Source: Owenia fusiformis (taxonomy: Eukaryota; Annelida; Polychaeta; Sabellida; Oweniidae). From it: a DNA stretch of 64,000 bases. The notes under the pieces are model-generated. The model searched no databases and had not been told where the DNA came from. It saw only the letters and a program-made list of their open reading frames with translations. Within the stretch, counting starts at the first letter, position 1. Each line of letters opens with the position of its first letter. Below are positions 1-12,549 of this stretch, piece by piece. A program made the translations under genes and the position numbers. Location of the stretch: positions 30,382,005 through 30,446,004 of the forward strand of contig CAIIXF020000008.1 of NCBI GenBank assembly GCA_903813345.2, in the 5' to 3' direction.

Positions 1-123
1 CCTGTAGAAAGTAGACTAATCTGACGTCATTTTGCTGCGCGCGATAAGAAGAACACGTTCTTACTTTGTTGAATACGCGTCTGTAAATCGCACCAATATG
101 ATAATCTCATGTAAAAACCTATA

Positions 124-593
124 TTAAGGTGTCACTCCGGTAAATACCACTTCCGGACTTCCGGGTAGGACAGTGTTTTTTAATACTTTAAAACAAAGCC
201 ATGCCAACTTCAATGGTGTGTATAGTAGGTTTAAGTGTATGCAATGTTGCCATTTGAGGTATGTATGTAAAGCTGAGGTGAAGTACTTTCTAAAAGAAAA
301 AAATCGCAAGAATATAGTCCCGTAAACTGGAACTAGTTTATTCGTTAATTTTCATTTGTGAAGCAGGGATTTTACCTGAAAATGAGTCCCTATGTTGGCG
401 TAGTGATATATAAAAATCGAGACGCAAACCCTATGTTAAATATAGTGTCAAGATGAAGGTTATGTATAGGGGAACGCAGAAATATAGTCATTGTATGGGC
501 TAGTTCGTTCGAAAATGGCGATATGTACCCCAGAACTTGAATTTTGTGATATTTTTCAATATTTTTCAATGATTTACAGGAGTGACACCTTAA
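124..593. mobile_element. Inverted-repeat MITE, TTAAGGTGTCACTCC ends, TA target duplication (copy 1)
   Basis: The ends TTAAGGTGTCACTCC and its complement GGAGTGACACCTTAA are flanked by TA at 122-123 and 594-595. TA duplication fits a Tc1/mariner-like family. No coding sequence is credible inside; the antisense open frames come from the repeat. Confidence 0.8.
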
Positions 594-1332
594 TACCCCC
601 GCCTTAGATTGGCTGCCATTTGCGCAGAGACCATGGATGTTGTAGAATTTCAATATAGAGTCGATATTTACATCAGGCTAGGCCACACAATGCTTTTAAT
701 TCACATTTAAACATCCTGTGCCTATAAGAATGGCCAAACGGGGGTCTAAAGGGGTCATAAATGGGAGAAAATCAACTGGAATTCCATCAAAATTGCTGGT
801 TATTTCTCCATAAATTACACGCTTTTAAGGTTCCATACCTCATTTAAATTGCTACAATGTTGCAAAGTATCATTTTTACATGCTTAATAAACACGCCAGG
901 TGTATCACAGGAAGAGTAAACAAGATTAATTTGTAAATTGCTACATTGTAGCAATGGTATGCACTGGGGCCTTACTGGCGTAATTAGGAGAAAAAGGGCA
1001 AATTTTGCACATGGGGACCACATTTGACTCAAAATAATTGCATTTAGCAACATACATTTCAGTTCATTCTGTGTAATACTTGAAAGGCATTTCTATAAAG
1101 ATTGACAAAATGAAATAATCTCGGAGATTTTGCGTCTAGAATTTTTGCATGAGATCTCTGAAGTTGATGACCCAATTTTAGGTCATTTTGGCCCCCAAAT
1201 ATGGCTAGATTTTGTAGAAAACGTATTAAAAGTTTGGAAATGCAGCTGTTTCGAGCATGAAATAACTCAATTGTTTGAAAAAATGCTAAATGAGCAAAAA
1301 ATATCATAGTCAAATTTTCCCGTTTTGGGATA
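594..1332. other. Stretch between two MITE copies, no gene seen
   Basis: AT-rich sequence without a recognisable domain. The short antisense open frames have no known motif. Confidence 0.5.
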
Positions 1333-1543
1333 TTAAGGTGTCACTCCGGTAAATACCACTTATAAAAATCGAGACGCAAACCCTATGTTAAATATAGTGT
1401 CAAGATGAAGGTTATGTATAGGGGAACGAAGAAATATAGTCATTGTATGGGCTAGTTCGTTCGAAAATGGCGATATTGTACCCCAGAACTTGAATTTTGT
1501 GATTTTTTCAATATTTTTCAATGATTTACAGAAGTGACACCTA
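1333..1543. mobile_element. Internally deleted second copy of the TTAAGGTGTCACTCC MITE
   Basis: It shares both ends and the internal segment beginning TATAAAAATCGAGACG with the copy at 124-593, but is only about 210 bp. The right terminus has decayed (GTGACACCTAG). Confidence 0.75.
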
Positions 1544-2226
1544 GACTTCACGCTGGCCCACAGGAAATAAACAGATCCGACGTCATTTATCTGTTCAACA
1601 TGTAGCTTAACCCCTCTTATATTGAATAAAAGTCCAGTGTGTCGGATAAGCGGTCGCCATTCGCCAAATGCCATCAGACAATACATCTGGCGAACAGTTT
1701 TGATGGAGCACTTGCCATATTGGCGATCTGGGATCAAATCAGACTTGAAAACCCGAAGATAATGGCATATTTCTGCCAAGGAACTCACCGAGATCGAAAA
1801 TTCAGAAAATTTGGAGGGGAGTGTATTTGCCAGAAAGACGAGAGGATTAGCCTACCACAACTTTCAAATCGTGTGTCTAAAAAGGATTTGACAGCATTCT
1901 TTAGTAAGATAATAAAATGTTCATTTCTCAAAAACAAATTAAAGTTTATAATGATTCACAAGTTCATCTAAAATGTTTTCATTTCTCAAAACGTTCATGA
2001 TTCTCGTCATTAATGATAAAACAGCGGAACAGTGATAGAAAGTGGAATGTTTTCAAAGTTTTTTGTTTTCAATTCAAAGAAAGGACAAATAAATTTTAAA
2101 AAATGAAAAGATGTTTAATGTTAGAGCATACAGAGCACATACCATTAATACAAAACTATTTGTCATCTGTCACTTCGACTTCTATCGTCAGTACCAATTG
2201 AGAGTATCCATGCAGCCATTACGACT
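1544..2226. other. No gene seen
   Basis: Non-repetitive AT-rich DNA. The 110-residue open frame at 1639-1971 has no recognisable domain and starts next to a MITE, so I do not call it a gene. Confidence 0.5.
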
Positions 2227-2235
2227 TTTATTGTG

Positions 2236-2614
2236 TACCCTGCGTGCAGAGTCTAGTTAAACTACACTCTGCCTAGTAGAGACCATATTACAGTTTAGCA
2301 GCCCCGCCCCCACGCACGGGCACCTGTGACAGTTTGGGTAATAAATCACTATTCACCTACGCGCTAACCTTTCTTCCACCAATCAGTGAGCTTAAAGAAA
2401 CATACGCCAAATGCGTTCTAATTAAATATGCGTGTGTCATTGGTCAATTCCGGGCTCAACGATGACGTCAGGAGGAATGACCATATATAGAACGTCGGTC
2501 AAATTTGGCCGACGGACACTGATTGGCGCGGTGAGTTCACAGGTTTATTTTAGTTTGAAAGAGTGAAGACGAAGCTCTCTTTTAAGAAGTGAAGTCAAAC
2601 GAATGCAAAGGGTA
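2236..2614 (+). mobile_element. Promoter-like short element with 9-bp target duplication (copy 1)
   Basis: The ends are TACCCTGCG and GCAAAGGGTA, with a six-base terminal inverted repeat. The perfect 9-bp direct repeat TTTATTGTG flanks it (2227-2235 and 2615-2623). A near-palindrome CAGAGTCTAGTTAAACTACA.. lies at the left end. Inside, in order, are a GC box (2301-2310), CCAAT boxes on both strands (2379, 2439), a perfect CRE TGACGTCA (2463-2470), a TATA-like CATATATAG (2482-2490) and a splice-donor-like GTGAGT (2531). A 9-bp duplication is typical of Mutator-like elements, but the family is not established. Confidence 0.75.
2463..2490 (+). promoter_or_regulatory. CRE and TATA-like box inside the short element
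   Basis: TGACGTCA is followed 11 bp later by CATATATAG, an arrangement seen in cAMP-responsive core promoters. The CRE is kept in the second copy (4925-4932) but the TATA-like part is deleted there. Activity is inferred only. Confidence 0.35.
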
Positions 2615-2976
2615 TTTATTGTGCGCCATGATTAAATAAGTATTACATTCTTCAAAAATATTTGCTTTTGAATATACTTGTTATCAGTAACTAACTGTAA
2701 AATTCTTTTGATTTGGATTCTTTTCAAAACTTATGTAAAAGTGTGGGAACAAATAGCATGTGTCAGAATTTGACATATCTTTGAATAAACTCTAATACTG
2801 CAGTAACAAATCATGTTTTAGAGGCCTAAAAACTGAAACTGGGTCGCCTATGGTGGAGCAGAGCAAATTTGGTATCATTTTAAAGTTTAGAGTGTGTAGA
2901 ATATGGAAACAATTCTGGTATAAAATATAAAGTTGTTACAAGTGGTCTTAATTACACTTGAATTACATAACCCTAA

Positions 2977-3427
2977 TTAACCCTTTCACGACGATAGGCT
3001 CCATATGGAGCCCTATTATGTAATACCTTTCAGGACGATAGGCTCCTTTTGGCACCATTATTTTTATCTATATACATCAATGAAATGACAATATTTCCAG
3101 TTCTATTCAGTATTTTTACACCAAATTTTGACAAGTTGTTCTAATGTGATAATCCTTACTAAAAATTGTATTTCAGTGATAAAATTCAGGGTATAGGTCC
3201 CGGGGCGTAGGTATTTTGCAGTTTTCCCCTAAAAACTGCTCTTACTTATCTGATCATAGGGTTAAAAGAACTCCTGGAGTATATTTAAAGCATTAATTAT
3301 GATTGTACTCTCAAATGCAACTAATGCCTGTCGGCTACATGTTTTTCTTTTGCAACGCATAAAAATGTTAATAGCACTATTTAAATAAGTATTATTTATA
3401 GATGTATAAGACCGTGTGAAAGGGTAT
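2977..3427. mobile_element. Possible piggyBac-like remnant
   Basis: TTAA is followed by CCCTTTCACGACGATAGGC, and GTGAAAGGG occurs in inverse near 3415. ACGATAGGCTCC is repeated in tandem at 2991 and 3042. The right end lacks a clean TTAA, so this is tentative. Confidence 0.35.
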
Positions 3428-4228
3428 TTTTTAATATGAAATTTTTTTGTTACATATTTTTGTGTCTAGGTCATTGTATACTAAACACAGTGTATATTTT
3501 ACATAGTCTCCCATTCCTGAAAGTTTAGGGTGAACTTCTTTGCCAACACACACAACACACACATTGTAATAGACTGACTCCAGAGATGAAGGACACCATT
3601 AACTTTTTGTTTACTTGTTTTGCAATGCGTGTTACTTTAGTTATAAACCGTCTCTCATATGACAAACTGAAACTCGGAGCAAACAACATTAAAAATTCAT
3701 GACCTTGTGTCTCAAAGTGATATCCACACTATATTGTTTCCATAGAGATGATTTGCTATTATATTACCTAATCATCGTGTCTAGTTCGAGCCATTATGTT
3801 TAGGAGATAAATACAGATTTGTAACAAGTGATATCTTTCTCTCAAAAAGACTATGATGAGCTATTAAATCATTTGAAACAAAATTTCAGCGTTTCTTGCA
3901 GTTTGGTTCATTTGATAAAACTAAAAACTGAGAAATAAGCAAATGTTATATCGAGGTGTGTAAACTCTTAAGAAGTCGTCTTCGTTTTCGAGCATGTCTT
4001 CTGAATATTGATTTACTCGTAGATGGAAAGAAAGTAGATTGCCTTGAATTGCTGATCGTTATACTGTAGGAACAATGGCTTGATCATGCAATAGTTAAGT
4101 AAGAGGCTACAGTAGAACCATCTGTCAGCATACAGTATCTGATCCGTACAGAATAGGACTTCTTGATTAAAATCACCAACCCTTTCTAAATACACAGTAA
4201 AAAGTGAATCAAATTCCCGAATTCTAGA
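3428..4228. other. No gene seen
   Basis: AT-rich DNA without a recognised repeat or domain. Confidence 0.5.
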
Positions 4229-4725
4229 GGCAGGATTCATATGTGCATATGAATCCTGTTTGAATCCTGCCTCCAGGATTCATGCAGGATTCGCCGTTTA
4301 AGTAGTTTACAAATGAATCCTGTAGCCAGGATTCAAGCAGGGTTCATATGTTAGGTAGTTTACAAATGAATCCAACCTTCAGGATTCGTGCAGGATTCAT
4401 ACGGAAGGTAGTTTACAAATTAATCCTATATCCAGGATTCAAGCAGGATTCATATGTAAGGTAGTTTACAAATGAATCCAACCTTCAGGATTCGTGCAGG
4501 ATTCATATGGAAGGTGGTTTACAAATGAATCATGTAGCCAGGATTCAAGCAGGATTCATATGGAAGGTATTGTACAAATGAATCCAACCTTCAGGATTCG
4601 TGCAAGATTCATATGGAAGGAAGTTTACAAATGAATTCTGTAGCCAGGATTCAAGTAGGATTCATATGTAAGGTACTTTACAAATGAATCCAACATTCAG
4701 GATTCGTGCAGGATACAAATGAATG
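4229..4725. repeat. 52-53 bp tandem array with alternating A and B units
   Basis: About nine units share AGTTTACAAATGAATCC. They alternate between a type continuing TGTAGCCAGGATTCAAGC and a type continuing AACCTTCAGGATTCGTGC, so the true period is about 105 bp. The array starts with a palindrome around CATATGTGCATATG. The short element at 4733-5058 interrupts its right edge. Confidence 0.85.
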
Positions 4726-4732
4726 GATTCAT

Positions 4733-5058
4733 TACCCTGCGTGCAGAGTCTAGTTAAACTACACTCTGCCTATTACAGTTTAGTAGCCCCGCCCCCACGG
4801 CGGGTACCGGTGACAGTTTGGGTAAATCACTTTTGACCTACGCGCTGACCTTCCACCAATCGGCGAGCTTGAATGCGTTCTAATTAAATATGCGCATGTC
4901 ATTGGTCAATTCCGGGCTCAACGATGACGTCAGAAGGAATGAAATTTGGCCGACGAACACTGATTGGCGCGGTGAGTTCACAGGTTTATTATTCTAGTTT
5001 GAAAGAGTGAAGACGAAGCTCTCTTTTAAGAAGTGAAGTCAAACGAATGCAAAGGGTA
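4733..5058 (+). mobile_element. Promoter-like short element, copy 2
   Basis: It matches 2236-2614 over its whole length with several internal deletions. It keeps the GC box (4787-4796) and the CRE (4925-4932) but lacks the TATA-like stretch. It sits in the 52-bp array; flanking 9-mers TGGATTCAT and AGAATTCAT agree at seven positions, consistent with a decayed target duplication. Confidence 0.75.
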
Positions 5059-5217
5059 AGAATTCATATGGAGGATACTTGCTATATGTTTGTTTAGCGA
5101 ACCTTCCTCCAGGCTACGGTCTTGAAGCAACAGCACAATTTACTCCAACGGTTTACACATGTACTTAAAATAGTTATTAACTACCCTCACCCAAATGAAG
5201 ATAGTGACCCATAATAT

Positions 5218-6416
5218 CAGACTTGCCAACCTCCCGTTTTTTACGGGAATCTCCCGTAAATTTTTTGTTTTTCTGTAAAAAATACCAAACTCCCGTACCG
5301 TTTTCTCCCGTAAAAACTCCCGTAAACTCCCGTACCTATTTCTATTAAATTTTTTTTTTAAATATGGCCGTAAAATCTCCCGTATTTTTGCTAAAATCTC
5401 CCGTATTCTGGTATAACTCCCGTAAAATCTCCCGTATTCTTGGTATAACTCCCGTAAAATCTCCCGTTTTCTGGTATAACTACCGTAAAATCTCCCGTAT
5501 TCTTGGTATAACTCCCGTAAAATCTCCGTTTTTTGCTGTCGAAATCTACCGTATTTAAAAGGAATTTGACAAATTTGTGACCTTGATTATTGCAGGCACG
5601 CTTCTTTCTTTTACTCCAAAAAGGATTGGCTGCCATGGTTCACTATTGATACTTAATTCATTCCCATGATTCAAATTGCTTTTCAGCGATCAGTTCGGTA
5701 TAAGTTTGCACACCAAATGTCCACAAACGGGGGCCAGTTCTTATTCTGTCTAATTAATTTATTAACCGCGCATGCGTTATAATAATTTCAACCAATTAAA
5801 TCTCTGGATTTAATGCTCATGCGCGAAAAACCGAACCTAAAAATGTAACCTCACGCAGATTGGCCTTAGGATATAGTGAACACCACATATACATTTTACT
5901 TAGCTTTGATCAATTCGTTTCCAAAGTAAATGTTGTATCATAATCTAAACAGATCATATTAATGATATCTAGACAGTTTGAAATATAAATCATCCCAGAG
6001 ATTGACAATTTAAACTACATCAGTTAAAATAATTATATGAAATAAACAATTTTTGTGGTGGTTCGAAGTTGCATTATAATTTGAAGAGTTCTATCCGGAT
6101 TTTCTGAGTCAGCGATGGTGCTTCATTTACAAGGTAAGAAGCCGACTAATTAGTCACTATATCTATATCCCGTTTTTTCAAAATCTAAAGTAAAAACTCA
6201 TTTTTTCCAAATTTATCGCAAAAACTCCCGTTTTTTAAATCACCCGTAAAAACTACCGTTTTTTCAAAAATCTCCCGTAAAAACTCCTGCTTTTTTCAAA
6301 AATCTCCCGTAAAAACTCCCGCTTTTTTTCAAAAAACACCCGCAAAAACTCCCGTAAAAGTACCGCAATTTTTTTTAAATCTCCCGAAAATTTTTCATTT
6401 TAGGTTGGCAAGTCTG
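5218..6416. mobile_element. hAT-like non-autonomous element with CAGACTTGCCAACCT ends
   Basis: The terminal repeats CAGACTTGCCAACCT and AGGTTGGCAAGTCTG enclose 1.2 kb. Flanking 8-mers CATAATAT and CGTATTAT agree at six of eight positions, which fits the 8-bp duplication of hAT elements. Both subterminal regions carry many copies of CTCCCGTAAAAACTCCCGT-type motifs, and 5360-5530 is a tandem array of about 31-bp units. There is no transposase; the open frames on both strands are repeat artefacts. Confidence 0.8.
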
Positions 6417-7132
6417 CGTATTATGTCAGATAATACCATTCATTTTTAATGTAATATGAATCAAACTAGAATATACCCATGCAAAACATGGCGCTGTATT
6501 CTGCGGTTTGGAAATTTCAAAAGACTAAGGGACTTAAAGATATATTTGTTTAAGCCAATATTAAGATTAATTTATTTTGAGCATTTTTGTAATTTTGGAA
6601 AATTGTATGTCCACATAATTAAAGAGGTTAATTCGAAGTAACGAGAAAAAGAAGTCAAGAATTATTTCTTAATACGATTATTTCTTTGATCTGTTTTGAA
6701 AACCGCGGATCACCATGATTACAGATGTTTAAGAATTGTTTTATGAAATACAGTCTTTGCTTCTGCATAGCCACATTTAGGCCTTATTAGTTTAGACAAC
6801 CTTATTTTCAAACAAACGGGGCGCCGTATATTGCCGAAAAGATCTGTGCACAAGTGCTTCAAGAGCCTAAAAGAAGAGTAGTATGTCCTACCCCCCTTGT
6901 CAATATCTAAGTACGTCCCCGTGAACCACCTTGATAATGTACCCTCCCGGATGTCCCCTTGTCACCCCCCCCCCTCCCTCCAGATCCACCAATTGTTTTA
7001 AACCTTGCTCCCTATTAACATTATCGTATAATAAAAACTGGCATCCTTTTGAGTTTCTAATACTGCTATGAAGGATGTTACAAATATACAATGTATCTAG
7101 AATGGTATACATGTATTGAACTATTTTCTAAA
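6417..7132. other. No gene seen
   Basis: AT-rich, with a C/G-rich run near 6965-6980. No domain recognised. Confidence 0.45.
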
Positions 7133-8063
7133 TGTTGATAAAAAACATAGTTTTGGTTTATCAACACATACCGGTGACACAATTTAACGAATATACACAT
7201 TGTAACATATTAAATAAGATAACCGGGGAAAATTACAATCTCTTTGATCAAATTTTAAGATTTAATATCCAGCTGAGGTGCAATCAAAGTGTTGACACAC
7301 ATAATTAGCAATCAGAAAGATGCTCTTACCATCAATTGGTTTTGTAATGTAACATCTTATTTCAAAAGAATGGATAAAGAGAAAATGATTGTATGGATGT
7401 ATTTATATTCATATCAAACATTCACACTTTAGTTTACAGTGTATTATAATTCCTTCAATAAACACTGCGTCAAATGTGAAATTCCAAGCAATTTCTAGAC
7501 GTGCAAAGATAGTCTAGGAACTCCGCGTATCTAGAGATTCCAAGACGTGTCAAGAGGTGCAAAGACCTCGCGTGTAAAGAGCGTGTCAAGAGTTTTGATA
7601 TCTCTTTGCACAGCCTTATCAAAACAAACAGTATAATTAGACTGGCCACATGTTGTTATGCCCTATAGTCGCGCTTAATTATACTTTACTAGGATTGGAA
7701 TATAACAATCATTTTAATTTCGTGTTTATAATAATTTGTGTTTTTTAAATCATTATCAAAATAAAATTAATTTAAAAGTATGCGTGTGCGTGTAAGTATA
7801 GGCAATAGCTTAGTCGGAATGAGTAGATGTGTGCAGATGGAGATCGCCTATGTATTTTGCTAAATCTGACATTTTTACAGGATCATGTTAAAGATCAAAT
7901 GAAAACACGAAATGTGTTTTTCTTAGGTTTATCTACCCTGATTTCGAGTGATTTTAACTTGGACGCATATTCCTAGATATTAAAACAGTTTGAATAATTA
8001 ACAAAGTCCACTTTGAACCGTGTCAATCAAATTATCAATTGTCAAATATGTAGATAGCACATG

Positions 8064-8261
8064 CAGGCCCGAATACAGGGGGGATAGATTGGTTCTAGCG
8101 ACCCCCCCCCCCTCCGTGACCAAAATTGCATTTTTTACCCCATACTGAGCACCTTTTAAATTATTTTGCTCATTTTTGAACTAACATTGCCAAAAGTAAA
8201 CTCCCCCTGGAATTTCTTAAAAAAGTAACCCACCCCTTGGCAAATCCTGGCTATGGGTCTG
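8064..8261. mobile_element. Small CAGGCCCG-ended MITE
   Basis: The ends are CAGGCCCGAATACAGG and CCTGGCTATGGGTCTG. Internal sequence (GAGCAC.., CTTGGCAAATCCTGG) matches the element at 48475-48688. Poly-C and poly-G tracts lie next to the ends. Confidence 0.65.
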
Positions 8262-9260
8262 AAACGCCTGAAACATGCTCTGATATAATGAGGCATATTC
8301 TGTGATCTGAGCATATCAGATGGGAAGAGTTATGAATGTCAATAAGTGTGATTGTTATCATGTAATCATCTACCTTAATGTCAATACATTACATAATGTA
8401 GTAAGGCATTGTACATGTATTTAACAACAGGCACATCCTTCTTCAAAGGACTTCATTTATACTTGTAAAATACCCTTCCAGCGAGGATGCAACAGGCACA
8501 GTTACACAAGTTTTATGACCCCAATTAGATGAAATATGAGCTGGGATGAAAGATCTCAAAAATCAAGGGCTGGGAAGATTTGAGATGTCATGGTTTACTA
8601 TCATGACGCTGAAACATGTGTCGCTTATTGTCACCTGTATTGATCATGATGGGGCGACGGCAGTGCCCCGAGTCTTTTTGATCTGTTTAATCTTATTAGT
8701 TACTATTTAAAATTGAATAATTTAGGACCCCGGAAGCAAAACAACTCTTTGTTATGAAAGGAATACACCACCCACATGGACAGAACCCCTCATGTAAACC
8801 ATCTATAAATACCTTTGAAATCAATTTGATTTTCGATCTACATCTGAATCTCAGATGGAGAGTACTCTTTGACAAGATCAACATTTAAAAGTGTAGGAAA
8901 GTTTTGATAAAGATGTTTAATAGCTAATTATTCAGACATATTGTTCTTTCATGTTGACGATCATCGAACATAATTGCAATCAACTTCCATGATATTTGCA
9001 ATTTTGAATTTTGAATTATTTTGAATGCAAATGTACTCAAGTACTATATCCTGAGTTCTGCCCGGATCCCCGAAAACGTTTAAAATCAAACTCGATTATT
9101 TAGCTAGACTTCAAAATAAGGCATTCAATAGAAACATGAAATCCATATCACTGTATAAATTGTGGAATTTCTAGTAATTTTTAGACGTGCTTAGCCGGTC
9201 TAGAAACTCTGCGTATCTAGAGATATTGACCAGGGCCTACACCAATATTCTTAACACCAC

Positions 9261-10090
9261 TTATTAAAGGATGCATGCATCAAGGGGTAGACATCATTCA
9301 AAAGACATAAACATGACCGGGTCGGTCAGGGGAAGGTTTGCATACGATGCAATTTGTACATGCAAGCTCATTTTTCACATATAAATTAATAAAGTCGATT
9401 CCTTGGGAATACGTTATTGGGTTTATAAGCGTAACGAGGAGAAGCGACGGGTTCGCACCCCCTACTACAAGCAATAAAAGGTACCATAAGGTAGAGGAAG
9501 AAAAGAGCATTAAATTGATTTTTTGTTTGAAGCTTCTAGCTCAGGTTTGAAGGAAGTTGCATCATTTTCGTAAAAATTCAAAACAAATATTTTTTGCCTC
9601 ATTTATGTCACGATCGCACCCCCCGACTGAAAACCTAAAATATTTTGGTGATTGCATCACCCCTCCCCCTGACTGAAAGCTGGCTACGGCCCTGGGGTTT
9701 TATCGAAAACTATATCGTCAACATTTTATCATTATGCGGAAAGTCCAATATGAAATCTTAAATGGTAAATATGTTGCATTTATGGAGGGAATTCCACTGT
9801 AAACTATAATGTGAATGTTTGATATGAATACTTCCATACAACCATCAATATCCATTCTTTTGAAATAAGATGTTACAACAAAGGGAATATTGAAAACTAC
9901 AGTGGTAAGAGCATCTTTCTGACTGCTAATTATGTGTATCAACATTTTGATTGCACCTCAGCTGGAGATTAAATCTTATAATAATTTGATCAAAGGGATT
10001 GTAATTTTCCCCAATTCGCTTATCTATGTTACAATCTGTATACTTGTTATATTGTGAGCGGTATGTGTTGATAAACCAAAAAGATATGTT
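9261..10090 (+). repeat. Uninterrupted copy of the dispersed repeat
   Basis: This copy lies inside the CACTA-like element and matches 13437-13270, 12800-12700 and 7459-7133 in inverse. It reads through the CACTA insertion point (GCATTTATGGAGGGAATT), so it serves as an empty-site reference. Confidence 0.65.
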
Positions 10091-12549
10091 TTTTTCTTAG
10101 TGTTTAGCATAGGTAAGAATGGGGGATGGGCTGGCGGGGGTCCGTCTTTGAATAATTCCAAGGGGTTCATATATTATCACAATTTTGCTACAAAATCACT
10201 TGGAAAGTGCATGATTTGAAAGATTATTTGGCCAAGGCGTCCGCTATTAACATGAGTATGAATTTTATAAAAAAAATTACTTGAATCAAAATCGAAGAAT
10301 TCCTTGCCCCGTGTGTTCACCATTCACCCCGGGGGTTCACACTCGGCTCAGGTGGGGTACCTTTTTTACATTTGGTATGTCAAGCCAATGGACCCACATT
10401 TTAAGACAGATTTTTCCATTTTCTGGTATAAGAGTCGGTGTGGAAAATATGTTACCCCTCAATTGTGGTACGGCATTGGTCCCGGGGCATTGGTCTAGTT
10501 GTTACACATATCCTTCATTTGAGGTTGTTTATGATCATTTTACTCAAAGATCTGCCTTCTTCTCGGGGCATTCGATATTTCGAATGGCCTTGGTCTTATA
10601 TTCTGGATATTTGGTACCCGGGGGTATGGCATTGGTTCTATATTTGGATGTTTGACATGGCATTGGTCTTGTGTTTGGACATTTGATATGGCTTTTTGGG
10701 GTTTATTTTAGTTTGTATGACAACACATTTAATGCCACCCCCCAAATTACAAATCTACATCTATTCTCTCTATCCCAAAGGTGGATCGGAAGCATGAAAA
10801 ACAGATGCAGACTCGGGACAGTTGCGAGGGGGGCTATAATGGAGAAATTCGTTTTGATTTTGAGTCTAACTGAAATTTTTTGTCACAAATATTAATTAAA
10901 TACGCAAATAGCCTGTTTTATTAAATGAGACTAGGGCAAAAAATCTATTCATTAAATCTAAAGCCTAGACGATATCTTCTGTAATCAAGGTGGTTTTGGT
11001 ACACTTCCGCAATTATAAAAACAAAAACATAGACTAAGTTATTAATCTTTTGTTATCATATCAGATTAAGTCAGTTTTGTCTCCGATTGTTATGCAGGTG
11101 TGTGTATCGACTCCAGTGAACAACATTAAGTGAATCAATCCTTGAAATTCCCAAATTCATTCCAAATTCTGGCCGTTAACCCCCCCCCCTCCCCCATGTC
11201 TCTTAATTACATTTATTTTGCAAATGATATATAAATTATAGATTAAAATATTTCATTTTCGAATTGCACAAAGGGCAACATGTGAAGATAAAACCGCGAT
11301 CCTAAAGCTACTTGCGAAACAAAGTGGTTTATGGTCCCCAATATCATTATTATATTAATACCAATACAATGTACCTCTATGAATATCATAAATTCACTCC
11401 TTTTCAATATCAATAGTCAAACAAATTAAGTAGTATGCTACAGTTGGTTATCAATCGGAGTTCACGACCTATTGATTACTCTTTAATACAAAATTTAACC
11501 ATTTTAGAATGGGTAACTCACACCCCCCCCCGTCCATGTCCATGAAGTGCGTAGACTGACATAATAGTGCCATTTATTAATTAAACATCACTGATTTATG
11601 TTGAGACATTCAGTGCGATTATTTCATTTCTTTGTTCAAAAAGTTAAAGCACCAATTAAATACATATTTTTATCACACAAAAGGGGCAGAATACTTGACC
11701 TTGTATCAATTCATATCCCGATAATTCTTTACAAGGGAATGTTTCTTATTAAAACATAAGCAGCGCCTAGGCGTCGATTGGGGGGGGGGGTCAATCCGGT
11801 GTTCTCAGGCTATGTACAGCCAAGTATCCTGTTTATGTAAAAACCCTACGTTCCCGAATCACAATCAGACAATTAATTAGTATATTTGCTGTGTCTAGCA
11901 ATTGATCATAGAATTAGATGTTGCGAAAACTATGGGAACTTGTACCTGTCTGTTTATGGATAGGCTGGGAAAGAACAGCAGAGAGAATGGTACATTCGAT
12001 TGAATATGCTTGTTTTGCCCAATTGTGTATTAAAATGCCCCTCATTTATCATATGTATGGTCACAAGTTAAGTCGGCGATAATTTGTATTGACTTAACTT
12101 GAAACAAATTACTCCGAAATCCAAATACTCATCGAAAAGTAAGTTTATCTTTATATTAAGCTAATACAAAATAAATATATAAATAGGCCTGATGTATCAG
12201 TGTTTTCAAAGTTTATTGCACGTTTTATCCTTGAAACGCCTTTCTTTTTCTTATCATGATATGTAGTTCCTTCACTTAGGATCAATGCGTCGATTAGCAT
12301 TGCCTGTAACTGATTTATATTTCCAAAAGGCGGCATGAAATTGCCAAAATGTTTAAATAAGTCAATGTGTCAGCGTACATACAAAATAGTCTGTTTAATA
12401 TTTGCTACATGTACTTGTTCCAAACAGTCTGCGAAAGAATGATTAAAAAATATATCAATTAAAAGTATCAGAGAAAATACTTGCAATCGTTAAAATACTG
12501 TATGTATTGCTATTGGTAATTAGGTTAGTTGTTTACACATAATTATGTT
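10091..12549. other. Interior of the CACTA-like element, no gene seen
   Basis: Degenerate tandem repeats of GGCATTGGTCTT and TTTGGATATTTG occur around 10470-10690, with several poly-C runs (11180, 11522). The overlapping short frames here come from the repeats. Confidence 0.5.

Noticed and set aside
390-1788. Two minus-strand frames sharing a common C-terminal stretch
   Set aside because: The shared stretch is the MITE present at both places, not a protein family.
2236-5058. Two similar direct repeats 2.1 kb apart as the LTRs of one retroelement
   Set aside because: The left copy has its own perfect 9-bp target duplication, the right copy a probable one, and nothing retroviral lies between them.
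5364-5636. Open frames on both strands inside the hAT-like element
   Set aside because: They arise from CTCCCGTAAAA-type tandem motifs.
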